Part shown: in pieces, positions 1 through 6,075 of the stretch | How positions within the stretch are numbered: position 1 is the first letter of the stretch | How the letters are laid out: the number at the start of each line of letters is the position of its first letter | NCBI GenBank assembly: GCA_024404655.1 | Contig: JAKSPR010000039.1 | Coordinates: 1 to 13,369, forward strand | Reading direction: 5' to 3' | DNA from: Clostridia bacterium | GTDB lineage: Bacteria; Bacillota; Clostridia; Oscillospirales; CAG-272 | DNA: 13,369 nucleotides | The notes under the pieces: generated by a model | Told to the model about the DNA's origin: nothing | What the model saw: only the letters and a program-made list of their open reading frames with translations | Databases searched by the model: none | Translations under genes and position numbers: made by a program

Positions 1-77
1 TTGCATGCTTCGCAAGGTCATTCTGACCTGATTTTGGCTGCTTATTGAGAATATTTATTTGCGGATCTGCGATGCGA

Positions 78-108
78 AGAAAAACAGATCCGCCGCCGGC
101 GGATCTGT
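78..108 (-). terminator. Intrinsic terminator of the folT operon
   Basis: A perfect 11-bp stem (ACAGATCCGCC at 84-94 pairing with GGCGGATCTGT at 98-108) has a 3-nt loop. On the minus strand it is followed directly by a T-rich tract (TTTTTCTTC). It sits 20 bp past the stop of the pseudouridine synthase, so it probably ends the three-gene minus-strand transcript. On the plus strand no T tract follows, so termination should be one-directional. Confidence 0.85.
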
Positions 109-127
109 AAGGTGGGTAATATGAGGA

Positions 128-907
128 TCAGATATCTTCTTTCAGCTTCCGGATCGTATCTGCGAAAAGGGAAAACGGGAAAAGATCGGTATCGGGGAGA
201 CAGATGATATCGGGATCGGTGAACTTCGGGGCGTTGGGATTGACGCGGCGGCCGTCCTTTTCGCGCTCCAGATTGGCGGGATGGCGGAAAGCGAGGTGGA
301 ACGACCACAGGCCGAGGGCCGGGGTACCGTCTTGGGTCTGGCACTTGATGCGGGAGCCGTATTTGCCGTCTCCGACGATGGGATGTGCGCGGCCGGAGAG
401 CTGTGCGCGGATCTGGTGAGAGCGTCCTGTGCCGAGCCTGATTTTCAGAAGCGAGTACACCTGCCCATCATGTTCTGTTTGTGCAAGAACGGTATAATGA
501 AGAACGGCCTCTTTCACGCCTGCCCGTTTGCGGTCGACGATGAAAACCTTATTCTTCCGTGCGTCCTTATAGAGCAGGTCGCGGAGCTCTCCCTCCGGTG
601 CCTCCATGGGACCGTCTACGACACAGAGGTATTCCTTGCACACCTCATGCCCCGCAAACGCAGCGGAGAGCAGTCCTGCCGCGTAAGGCTTCTTTGCGTA
701 GACGATAGCTCCGCCCACGCCGCAGTCCAGACGATGGACCACGCCGATATAAGGTTCCTTCACGCCGTTTTCCGTCTCCCGTTCGGTGAGGATGGAAACG
801 AGATCCTCTGCGGAATCGTCCGCGCCTCCCTGGGAAAAGAGGCCTGCGGGCTTCTTGACGATCAGGATATGGCGGTCTTCATACAACAGTTCCAAGGGCG
901 TCTTCAT
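128..907 (-). CDS. RluA-family pseudouridine synthase
   Basis: Probable RNA pseudouridine synthase, which isomerises specific uridines in rRNA or tRNA; the target cannot be told from sequence. The 259-residue protein opens with the typical LLYEDRHILIVKKPAGL segment and has the catalytic-loop motif HRLD (residues 58-61, Asp61 as the expected catalytic aspartate). Later it carries GRSHQIRAQLS and PIVGDGKYG, the two other RluA hallmarks. It has no N-terminal S4 domain, so it resembles the short single-domain RluA group. In that group the Asp is usually followed by Arg; here it is Cys-Gly (HRLDCGVGG), which is unusual. ATG at 907 is chosen, but a GTG at 910 directly before it has slightly better spacing to GGAG (7 against 10 nt). 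The start lies inside the end of the upstream MBL gene, which points to translational coupling. Last gene of the minus-strand operon. Confidence 0.9.
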   Translation of the reverse strand: MKTPLELLYEDRHILIVKKPAGLFSQGGADDSAEDLVSILTERETENGVKEPYIGVVHRLDCGVGGAIVYAKKPYAAGLLSAAFAGHEVCKEYLCVVDGPMEAPEGELRDLLYKDARKNKVFIVDRKRAGVKEAVLHYTVLAQTEHDGQVYSLLKIRLGTGRSHQIRAQLSGRAHPIVGDGKYGSRIKCQTQDGTPALGLWSFHLAFRHPANLEREKDGRRVNPNAPKFTDPDIICLPDTDLFPFSLFADTIRKLKEDI

Positions 908-1733
908 CACATTCCTGCTCCTTTACAAGGCAGACCGGCTCATCGCGGCGGGCGACGGCGAGGGTGAAATCTTCATCCTGCGTATAGCCATTCCGCTGCA
1001 GTGCGGTGAGCACCGTCAGATAAGCGAGGTCCGGGGTATTATTTTCCGGGGAGAGGTGAGCGAGCATCAGGTGTTTTGTGCCGTTTCCGACCAGATCGCA
1101 GGCGAACTCAGCGCAGTCGGCATTGGAGAGATGCCCGCGGTCGGAGCGGATACGCAGCTTGAGATCGTACGGATACGGTCCCATGAACAGCATATTTTCA
1201 TCGTGATTGGACTCGATGATGACATCCTCGGCCCCGGTGAGCCCCGCGCGGATCTCCTCTGTGACATGTCCGATGTCCGTGGCGAGGGCTGCTGTGCGGA
1301 TGCCCTCATCGGTCATGCAGGAGAAGCGGTAGCCGACGCTCATGCGGCTGTCGTGAGGGGTAGGGAAGGATGCAACATCGAGGATATCCTGTTCTCCGTG
1401 GTCCGCTGCCGCGACCTTCACGTGGAAGATGGGCGGATGGATGCAGAAACAGTCGGTGGGATAGCCCGCCTGTTCCAGCTCTTTTGCAGTCTGTTCAGCG
1501 ATATGAACGGGGATCGGATGTTTTTTCAGAAGCACGGGGAGTGCCTTGATATGATCCGAGTGTTCATGGGTGATGAAAATCGCATTGACGGAGGACAGAC
1601 TGTCGCCGACGGCGGCAAGGGCGCGTTCAATGGCGCGGCAGCTCATGCCGGCGTCGATGAGGATGCGTGTCCTGCCTGCGCGGACATACGTACAGTTCCC
1701 CTTGGAACCTGAGAACAGAGAATAGATGGTCAT
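879..1733 (-). CDS. MBL-fold metallo-hydrolase, YycJ/WalJ-like
   Basis: Metallo-beta-lactamase-fold hydrolase of the YycJ/WalJ group, a family of Bacillota cytoplasmic proteins often encoded near the WalRK system and thought to act as nucleases or phosphodiesterases. The 284-residue protein begins with the family opening (FSGSKGN at residues 7-13, then LIDAGMS). It has the di-metal motif HEHSDH at residues 56-61 and later conserved stretches ATDIGH and ESNHD that should supply further metal ligands. It is slightly longer than the usual 260 or so residues because of an acidic C-terminal tail. No walRK genes are present; its neighbours are folT (39 bp upstream) and the pseudouridine synthase (overlapping by about 30 bp). 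The ribosome binding site is weak, so translation may depend on coupling or on the operon mRNA. The exact substrate is unknown. Confidence 0.9.
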   Translation of the reverse strand: MTIYSLFSGSKGNCTYVRAGRTRILIDAGMSCRAIERALAAVGDSLSSVNAIFITHEHSDHIKALPVLLKKHPIPVHIAEQTAKELEQAGYPTDCFCIHPPIFHVKVAAADHGEQDILDVASFPTPHDSRMSVGYRFSCMTDEGIRTAALATDIGHVTEEIRAGLTGAEDVIIESNHDENMLFMGPYPYDLKLRIRSDRGHLSNADCAEFACDLVGNGTKHLMLAHLSPENNTPDLAYLTVLTALQRNGYTQDEDFTLAVARRDEPVCLVKEQECDEDALGTVV

Positions 1734-1772
1734 GGATTTTATGAACCGCTTTCTATGTAATAATCAGTCTGA

Positions 1773-2483
1773 TCAGCCGTTTTTATAACGGTAATAGCCG
1801 TAGAGCACGGCGATGCCGATGACGGCGGCGACAGCACAGATGATATAATCGCGTTTGCCTACGGTGACGGCGGTATCCTTCGGTATGAGTTTCAGCGAAT
1901 GGCACACGGGCATGAGTTTGGCAAACAAAAACGTCATGACGAGGACCTCAACGGGGAGCATCGTCAGGTTCTTGATTGCGCCCGACACGAAATACACCAT
2001 ATACGCCTTACCGTAAAGGATATGTTTCCACACGCTGCCGAGGATGACATTGATCAGCACATTGACTGTCAGTCTTGCGCAGAACAGCCGCCACAAAGAC
2101 AGCCTTGCGTGGTAAAGAAACAGTGCATACACGAGGAATGCGAGCATGGATGATACGGCATATCCGGGGAAATAACCCGACGGATCACCGCCCGAAAGAA
2201 GAAAACTCAAAGCGTCAACTAAAAAGCCTGCGGGCAGAGCGAGCAGGGGGCCTCCGATCATACACAGCACAGCGGCTGCGAGGAACGAGAACGAGATCCG
2301 GAGAAACGGACCTCCCACCGGGATATAAAACACATCCGCGACGGCGCACACGGCACACAGCAGGGCAACCGTGCACAGCATTCTTGTGGAGATCAGCTCA
2401 TGCCGTGAGCTTCTCCAGTAATCGGGGGAAAAGGGGGACTTGAAAAGGGTTTGCGCGAGTGGGTTCTGTTTTCTTGTCTGCAT
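1773..2483 (-). CDS. folT: Folate ECF transporter S component (FolT-like)
   Basis: Predicted substrate-binding membrane subunit of an energy-coupling-factor importer for folates. It would work with the shared EcfA/EcfA'/EcfT module, which is not encoded here, as is normal for group II ECF systems. The 236-residue protein has the FolT-type cytoplasmic start (SPDYWRSSRHEL near residues 19-30). Hydrophobic segments follow from about residue 33, with the family-like stretches GGPLLALPAGFLVDALSFLL and SGYFPGYAVSSMLAFLVYALFL. A conserved-looking NVILGSVW segment lies further on. The assignment is supported independently by the THF riboswitch directly upstream. The start is clear: GGAGG at 2491-2495, 7 nt from ATG. 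After the usual S-component core there is a linker and an additional hydrophobic helix near residues 211-229, making it longer than typical FolT proteins (about 170-190 residues). Confidence 0.88.
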   Translation of the reverse strand: MQTRKQNPLAQTLFKSPFSPDYWRSSRHELISTRMLCTVALLCAVCAVADVFYIPVGGPFLRISFSFLAAAVLCMIGGPLLALPAGFLVDALSFLLSGGDPSGYFPGYAVSSMLAFLVYALFLYHARLSLWRLFCARLTVNVLINVILGSVWKHILYGKAYMVYFVSGAIKNLTMLPVEVLVMTFLFAKLMPVCHSLKLIPKDTAVTVGKRDYIICAVAAVIGIAVLYGYYRYKNG

Positions 2484-2490
2484 AAAAAAA

Positions 2491-2563
2491 CCTCCGTAAA
2501 AACAGATCGTTTTACGCAGTTACATCGGGCTCGGCCGTATCCCCTGGCCGATTGGTATGTAAC
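2491..2563 (-). promoter_or_regulatory. Expression platform of the THF riboswitch
   Basis: Two hairpins lie between the aptamer and folT. Hairpin A (2519-2563) has an outer stem GTTACAT/ATGTAAC and an inner stem TCGGCC/GGCCGA. Its first two bases overlap the 3' strand of aptamer helix P1, so the two helices compete at their junction. Hairpin B (2495-2516) is a 7-bp AT-rich stem whose last base is the first G of the GGAGG ribosome binding site. Seven T residues separate that site from ATG. Whether control is by translation or by termination cannot be decided by eye. Confidence 0.5.
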
Positions 2564-2667
2564 AGCGGGATGCGGGTTCTGTACCGCAGAAACAGTGAAG
2601 CTGTTTCTTTCGTCTGTCGGACAACTCCCCGTTCCGGCAGCACTTGACGCACAGTTCCCTACTCTGT
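2562..2667 (-). ncRNA. Tetrahydrofolate (THF) riboswitch
   Basis: The leader of folT, read on the minus strand, matches the THF riboswitch consensus in order. It has a short P1 (ACAG/CTGT), then AGTAG, a P2 strand, the junction core GCGTCAAGTG, and a P3 hairpin with loop GAACGGGGAGTTGT. The linker GACGAA, an extended P4 (GAAACAG/CTGTTTC with a CTTCA loop), the return strand GCGGTACAG, and a J2/1 segment GCATCCCGCTG follow. The loop-to-J2/1 pseudoknot is preserved as CGGG with CCCG; an extra C in J2/1 is matched by an extra G in the loop. P2 contains an A-A/A-A internal mismatch. This riboswitch class senses reduced folates and typically represses folate transport genes, which agrees with the gene downstream. 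Confidence 0.9.
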
Positions 2668-2680
2668 ATTGAGTAAATAC

Positions 2681-2700
2681 CGCGGTATGTTTTTTCCGCG
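2681..2700 (-). repeat. Short 5' leader hairpin
   Basis: A perfect 5-bp GC stem (CGCGG/CCGCG) with a 10-nt AT-rich loop sits at the predicted 5' end of the folT transcript, just ahead of the riboswitch. It could protect the 5' end of the mRNA; that role is inferred. Confidence 0.4.
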
Positions 2701-2708
2701 ATGGGTTT

Positions 2709-2737
2709 AGTATATCATAAAAATCGGGAAAACTCCA
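2709..2737 (-). promoter_or_regulatory. Promoter of the folT operon (extended -10)
   Basis: On the minus strand the extended -10 element TGATATACT has TATACT at 2714-2709. The -35 position 17 bp upstream (TGGAGT at 2737-2732) is poor. Transcription would start near 2702, just before the leader hairpin and riboswitch, so the placement is consistent. Confidence 0.5.
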
Positions 2738-2882
2738 TAGGTTTTGAGAAATTTCCGGAAAAAATTGTGAAATCGGGAGCGATATGGGGCAGCAATACGC
2801 AAAGCACTTTGTTTTCGTCAATTTCACCGTATTTCCCCGCCATCTTCCGATGAATTTTTCCCGACAAATTTCATTTTCCCCC
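2738..2882. other. Intergenic stretch with no gene seen
   Basis: This is the middle of the 490-bp gap between folT and typA. It is AT-rich, and open frames through it are short, lack a plausible ribosome binding site or resemble nothing recognisable. I see no tRNA, terminator or clear repeat in it. Confidence 0.5.
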
Positions 2883-2911
2883 TTTTCAAATCATCGCTTT
2901 TATGATATAAT
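2883..2911 (+). promoter_or_regulatory. Promoter of typA
   Basis: TTTTCA at 2883-2888 (4 of 6 matches to the -35 consensus), a 17-bp spacer and a perfect TATAAT at 2906-2911 preceded by TG-A (extended -10). Transcription should begin near 2918, so an ATG at 2915 cannot be the translation start of typA. Confidence 0.8.
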
Positions 2912-2974
2912 ATTATGGTATTTATATGGAAACAATCACATGAAAATAAAAAGTATCACAAGGAGATTACGGTT

Positions 2975-4807
2975 TTGGTCAGAGAAGATTTAAGAAACGT
3001 CGCGATCATCGCTCACGTCGACCACGGTAAGACCACCCTCGTCGATGGTCTGCTCAAGCAGGGCGGTATTTTCCGCGACAATCAGGAAACACAGGTCTGC
3101 GTCATGGACTCCAATGCTCTGGAGCGTGAACGCGGCATCACCATTCTTGCAAAAAACACGGCAGTTCACTATAAAGACACGAAGATCAACATCATCGACA
3201 CCCCCGGCCACGCGGATTTCGGCGGTGAAGTCGAGCGTATTCTGAAAATGGTCAACGGTGTCGTCCTTCTGGTCGACGCTGCGGAAGGTCCTATGCCGCA
3301 GACCCGTTTTGTCCTGCAGAAAGCCCTCGAAATGAATCACCCGGTCATCATTGTCATCAACAAGATCGACAAGCCTGACGCGCGTCTGGACGAAGTGGGT
3401 GACGAAGTTCTGGAGCTCTTCCTTGAACTTGGTGCCTCCGACGAGCAGCTGGATTCCCCGATGATCTGGTGCTCCGGTCGTGCAGGTACTGCTGCCTACA
3501 ATCCTCACGATGAAGCGACCGACTTAAAGCCCCTCTTTGAGACGATCCTCTCCTACATTCCCGCGCCGGAAGGTGACGAGACGGGTGATCTGCAGATGCT
3601 GGTTTCCTCCATCGACTACAACGACTATGTTGGCCGTATTGCCATCGGCCGCATTGAGCGCGGTGTGATCAACGTGGGTCAGGAAATTGCGGTCTGCAAC
3701 TACCACACCCCCGATAAGTCCAAGCGTGCCCGTGTTCAGGCGCTCTATCAGATCGACGGTCTGCGCCGTGTTCCTGTCGAGACAGCAACGGTCGGCGACA
3801 TCATCTGTTTCTCCGGCTGTGAAGACATCACCATTGGTGACACGATCTGCAAGACCGATCATGTTGAGCCTCTGGAATTTGTCAAAGTCTCCGAGCCTAC
3901 GCTGGAAATGACGATCTCCGTCAATGACTCTCCCTTTGCCGGCAAAGAAGGCAAATATGTCACATCCCGTCATCTGCGTGAGCGTCTTTACAAAGAGCTT
4001 CTGAAAGACGTCTCTCTGCGTGTCTCCGACGGTGAGAGTGCGAACCAGTTCCAGGTCTGCGGACGCGGTGAAATGCATCTGTCCATTCTGGTTGAGACCA
4101 TGCGCCGTGAAGGCTACGAAATGGCGCTCTCCACCCCGCACGTCATCATGAAAGAGATCGACGGTGTTCTCTGCGAGCCTGTGGAGCGTGTCTATATTGA
4201 CGTCCCCGAAGAATTTTCCGGCACGGTCATTGAGAAGATGGGTCAGAGAAAAGGCAATCTGACCGACATGCAGAAGCGCAACGAGCGCATGCACATTGAA
4301 TACGAGATCCCGACCCGCTGTCTGTTCGGCTACCGTTCCGACTTCATGACCGACACCCGCGGCGAAGGCATCATGAACACGATGTTTGATTCCTACCAGC
4401 CCTACTGCGGTGAGATCGTCCGCCGTTTCACCGGCTCCCTGATCGCCAGCGAGACCGGCGAATCCACTTCCTACGGTGTCTTCAACGCTCAGGACCGCGG
4501 TATCATGTTCATTTCCAACCAGGTTGACGTCTACGAAGGTATGATCGTCGGCGAATGCCCGAAGGTCGAAGACATTGCAGTCAATGTCTGCAAGAAGAAG
4601 CATCTGACCGCCATCCGTTCCACCGGTGCGGACGAAGCTTTGACGCTGGTTCCCGCCAAGATTATGTCCATCGAAGAAGCCATGGAATTCATTGCGGACG
4701 ACGAACTGATCGAAGTTACCCCGAAGAACATCCGTCTGCGCAAGCGTATTCTTGACAACTCCCTGCGTCTGAAAGCCGCTGCTGCAATCAAGGCACAGAA
4801 GAAGTAA
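2975..4807 (+). CDS. typA: Translational GTPase TypA/BipA
   Basis: Ribosome-associated GTPase of the EF-G-like superfamily, involved in ribosome assembly and stress or cold adaptation. From TTG at 2975 the protein has 611 residues, the usual family length. The G motifs are intact: AHVDHGKT at residues 13-20, RERGITI near 51-57, DTPGH at 75-79 and NKID at 129-132. The domain II beta-barrel, EF-G III/V-like domains and TypA C-terminal domain follow, with typical stretches such as YRSDFMTDTRGEGIMN and TPKNIRLRKRILD. The start is TTG because AAGGAG at 2960-2965 lies 9 nt upstream, the protein then begins MVREDLRNV as in homologues, and the only in-frame ATG (2915) lies at or before the transcription start. 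It is transcribed alone, with its own promoter and terminator. Confidence 0.97.
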   Translation: MVREDLRNVAIIAHVDHGKTTLVDGLLKQGGIFRDNQETQVCVMDSNALERERGITILAKNTAVHYKDTKINIIDTPGHADFGGEVERILKMVNGVVLLVDAAEGPMPQTRFVLQKALEMNHPVIIVINKIDKPDARLDEVGDEVLELFLELGASDEQLDSPMIWCSGRAGTAAYNPHDEATDLKPLFETILSYIPAPEGDETGDLQMLVSSIDYNDYVGRIAIGRIERGVINVGQEIAVCNYHTPDKSKRARVQALYQIDGLRRVPVETATVGDIICFSGCEDITIGDTICKTDHVEPLEFVKVSEPTLEMTISVNDSPFAGKEGKYVTSRHLRERLYKELLKDVSLRVSDGESANQFQVCGRGEMHLSILVETMRREGYEMALSTPHVIMKEIDGVLCEPVERVYIDVPEEFSGTVIEKMGQRKGNLTDMQKRNERMHIEYEIPTRCLFGYRSDFMTDTRGEGIMNTMFDSYQPYCGEIVRRFTGSLIASETGESTSYGVFNAQDRGIMFISNQVDVYEGMIVGECPKVEDIAVNVCKKKHLTAIRSTGADEALTLVPAKIMSIEEAMEFIADDELIEVTPKNIRLRKRILDNSLRLKAAAAIKAQKK

Positions 4808-4827
4808 GTTTTATCCACCGATATCAG

Positions 4828-4866
4828 AAATGTCATTGACCCCGAACACGGATCAATGACATTTTT
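4828..4866 (+). terminator. Intrinsic terminator after typA
   Basis: A 12-bp perfect stem (AAATGTCATTGA at 4828-4839 with TCAATGACATTT at 4853-4864) ends in a T run. It separates typA from the foldase lipoprotein gene, whose ribosome binding site begins only about 10 bp later. That gene then depends on read-through or on a promoter not evident in the short gap. Confidence 0.8.
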
Positions 4867-4887
4867 GCAAGATAAGGAGGTTTCCCC

Positions 4888-6021
4888 ATGACGAAAAGCA
4901 TGCGTGCCGTCTCTGCTGCTGCGGTCTGTGCGCTGTCCATGACCCTGCTCCCCGCCTGTTCTGCCGACAACACGGCGCCGGTTCTGACCTACCGTGACAC
5001 GGCGGTCACAGAAGCGATGTACACCTACTGGATGTCCAGCTACAAAACCTATTTTCTGAACAGCTATCTGGGCGTCTCCGACACATCGGCTGCCCTTGAC
5101 ACGGAGATCACCGTAAAAGACGGCAGTCTGGACGTCACAAAGAAGATTTCTGATGTTCTGACGGAGCGGATCACCGATATCATTGACAACAACCTCATCA
5201 GTCTCTATCTCTTTGATTCCTATGATCTGTCCCTGCCGAAGGACGTTCTGCAGACCATCGACATGATGATCACAAGCGAAATTGAGAATGCCGGCAGCCG
5301 GAAAGAGCTCAACGAAGCCCTTGCTCCCCTCGGGCTGAACGTAAACATTCTGAAAGAGCTCTACACGGCCGAAGAAAAGATCTCCTATCTCTATGAATAT
5401 CTCTACGGCAACACGGAAATGGGAACCAACGGTGCCGAGCCGATCTCCGTGGAGCGGTATCAGCAGTTCTACGAAGAAAATTACGCCTGCGTCAAGCACA
5501 TCTACATCCGCACCTACGACAAGAACGTGGTGGATGAAAACGGCGAAGCGGTATACAACACCGACGGCTCCATCATGATGGCAGAGCTGACCAAAGAGGA
5601 AACCGAAGAGCGCATGGCGCTGATCGACGATCTTATGGCGCGTCTGAATGCCGGAGAAGATTTCGATGCCCTCATGATGGAATACAGCATGGATGCGAAC
5701 CGGGAACTGTTCCCGGAAGGCTACATCGTCTGTGCCTCCACGGCGATGCCTGCCGAGTTTATCGACGCGGCCCTTGACATGGAGATCGGAGAGCTGCGCC
5801 GGGTGGATGCCTCCTACGCCACCCACATCATGCTCCGCACGGAGCTGCCCGAAGGCGGCTGGCGTCTGGACAAGTACCGCGGCATGATGAGCGATTTCAC
5901 CGAGCATCTGAAAAGCGAGGTCTACGCTGAAAAGATCGCGCCCATGATCAAAGACATTGAGCGGGACAAGTCCCTGGTCGATAAGCTGAACATCTACGAT
6001 GTCCCAACGACCCTGTACTAA
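4888..6021 (+). CDS. PrsA/PpiC-like peptidyl-prolyl isomerase lipoprotein
   Basis: Predicted extracytoplasmic foldase anchored to the outer face of the membrane, helping secreted proteins fold. The 377-residue protein has a lipoprotein signal peptide with lipobox LPAC (Cys24). A largely helical SurA/PrsA-type N-terminal chaperone region spans about residues 30-195, and a parvulin-like domain about residues 200-320. The parvulin signs are VKHIYIR (from 202), LNAGEDFDALMMEYSMD (from about 254), the MPAEFIDAALDMEIGELRRV segment, and the terminal HIMLR motif (His313). The glycines usual between these blocks are partly missing, so isomerase activity may be weak. The start has AAGGAGG at 4874-4880, 7 nt upstream of ATG. 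It is a single gene between two terminators; its promoter is not clear. Confidence 0.8.
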   Translation: MTKSMRAVSAAAVCALSMTLLPACSADNTAPVLTYRDTAVTEAMYTYWMSSYKTYFLNSYLGVSDTSAALDTEITVKDGSLDVTKKISDVLTERITDIIDNNLISLYLFDSYDLSLPKDVLQTIDMMITSEIENAGSRKELNEALAPLGLNVNILKELYTAEEKISYLYEYLYGNTEMGTNGAEPISVERYQQFYEENYACVKHIYIRTYDKNVVDENGEAVYNTDGSIMMAELTKEETEERMALIDDLMARLNAGEDFDALMMEYSMDANRELFPEGYIVCASTAMPAEFIDAALDMEIGELRRVDASYATHIMLRTELPEGGWRLDKYRGMMSDFTEHLKSEVYAEKIAPMIKDIERDKSLVDKLNIYDVPTTLY

Positions 6022-6031
6022 AAAAGAAAAC

Positions 6032-6064
6032 AAAAAAATGAGCCGCTGTGCGGCTCATTTTTTT
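6032..6064. terminator. Bidirectional terminator between convergent genes
   Basis: The stem ATGAGCCG/CGGCTCAT with a 5-nt loop is flanked by seven A on the left and six T on the right, so it should terminate both the foldase gene on the plus strand and the solute-binding protein gene on the minus strand. Confidence 0.9.
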
Positions 6065-6075
6065 GTTTGTGATAA

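Noticed and set aside
15..29. Inverted repeat AGGTCA-TTC-TGACCT followed by GATTTT.
   Set aside because: Only 6 bp with a 3-nt loop and a short T tract; may be a weak terminator for an off-window gene but cannot be supported.
1..48. Open frame from the left edge ending in TGA at 46-48 (15 residues), possibly the tail of a plus-strand gene.
   Set aside because: Too short to judge, no recognisable motif, and no convincing terminator with a T run follows on the plus strand.
281..1712. Plus-strand frames of 228 and 308 codons opposite the RluA and MBL genes.
   Set aside because: The minus-strand proteins carry clear family motifs; the plus frames do not.
2940..2993. 17-codon ATG frame in the typA leader as a leader peptide.
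   Set aside because: No ribosome site at a proper distance and the frame ends inside typA; the AAGGAG nearby fits TTG 2975.
3524..4603. Long minus-strand open frame (359 codons) opposite typA.
   Set aside because: It lies fully antisense to a certain gene with strong codon bias and shows no family motifs; a shadow frame.
4531..6033. 500-codon minus-strand open frame opposite the end of typA and the foldase gene.
   Set aside because: Spans two genes and a terminator on the other strand and has low-complexity His/Val/Asp-rich content typical of antisense frames.
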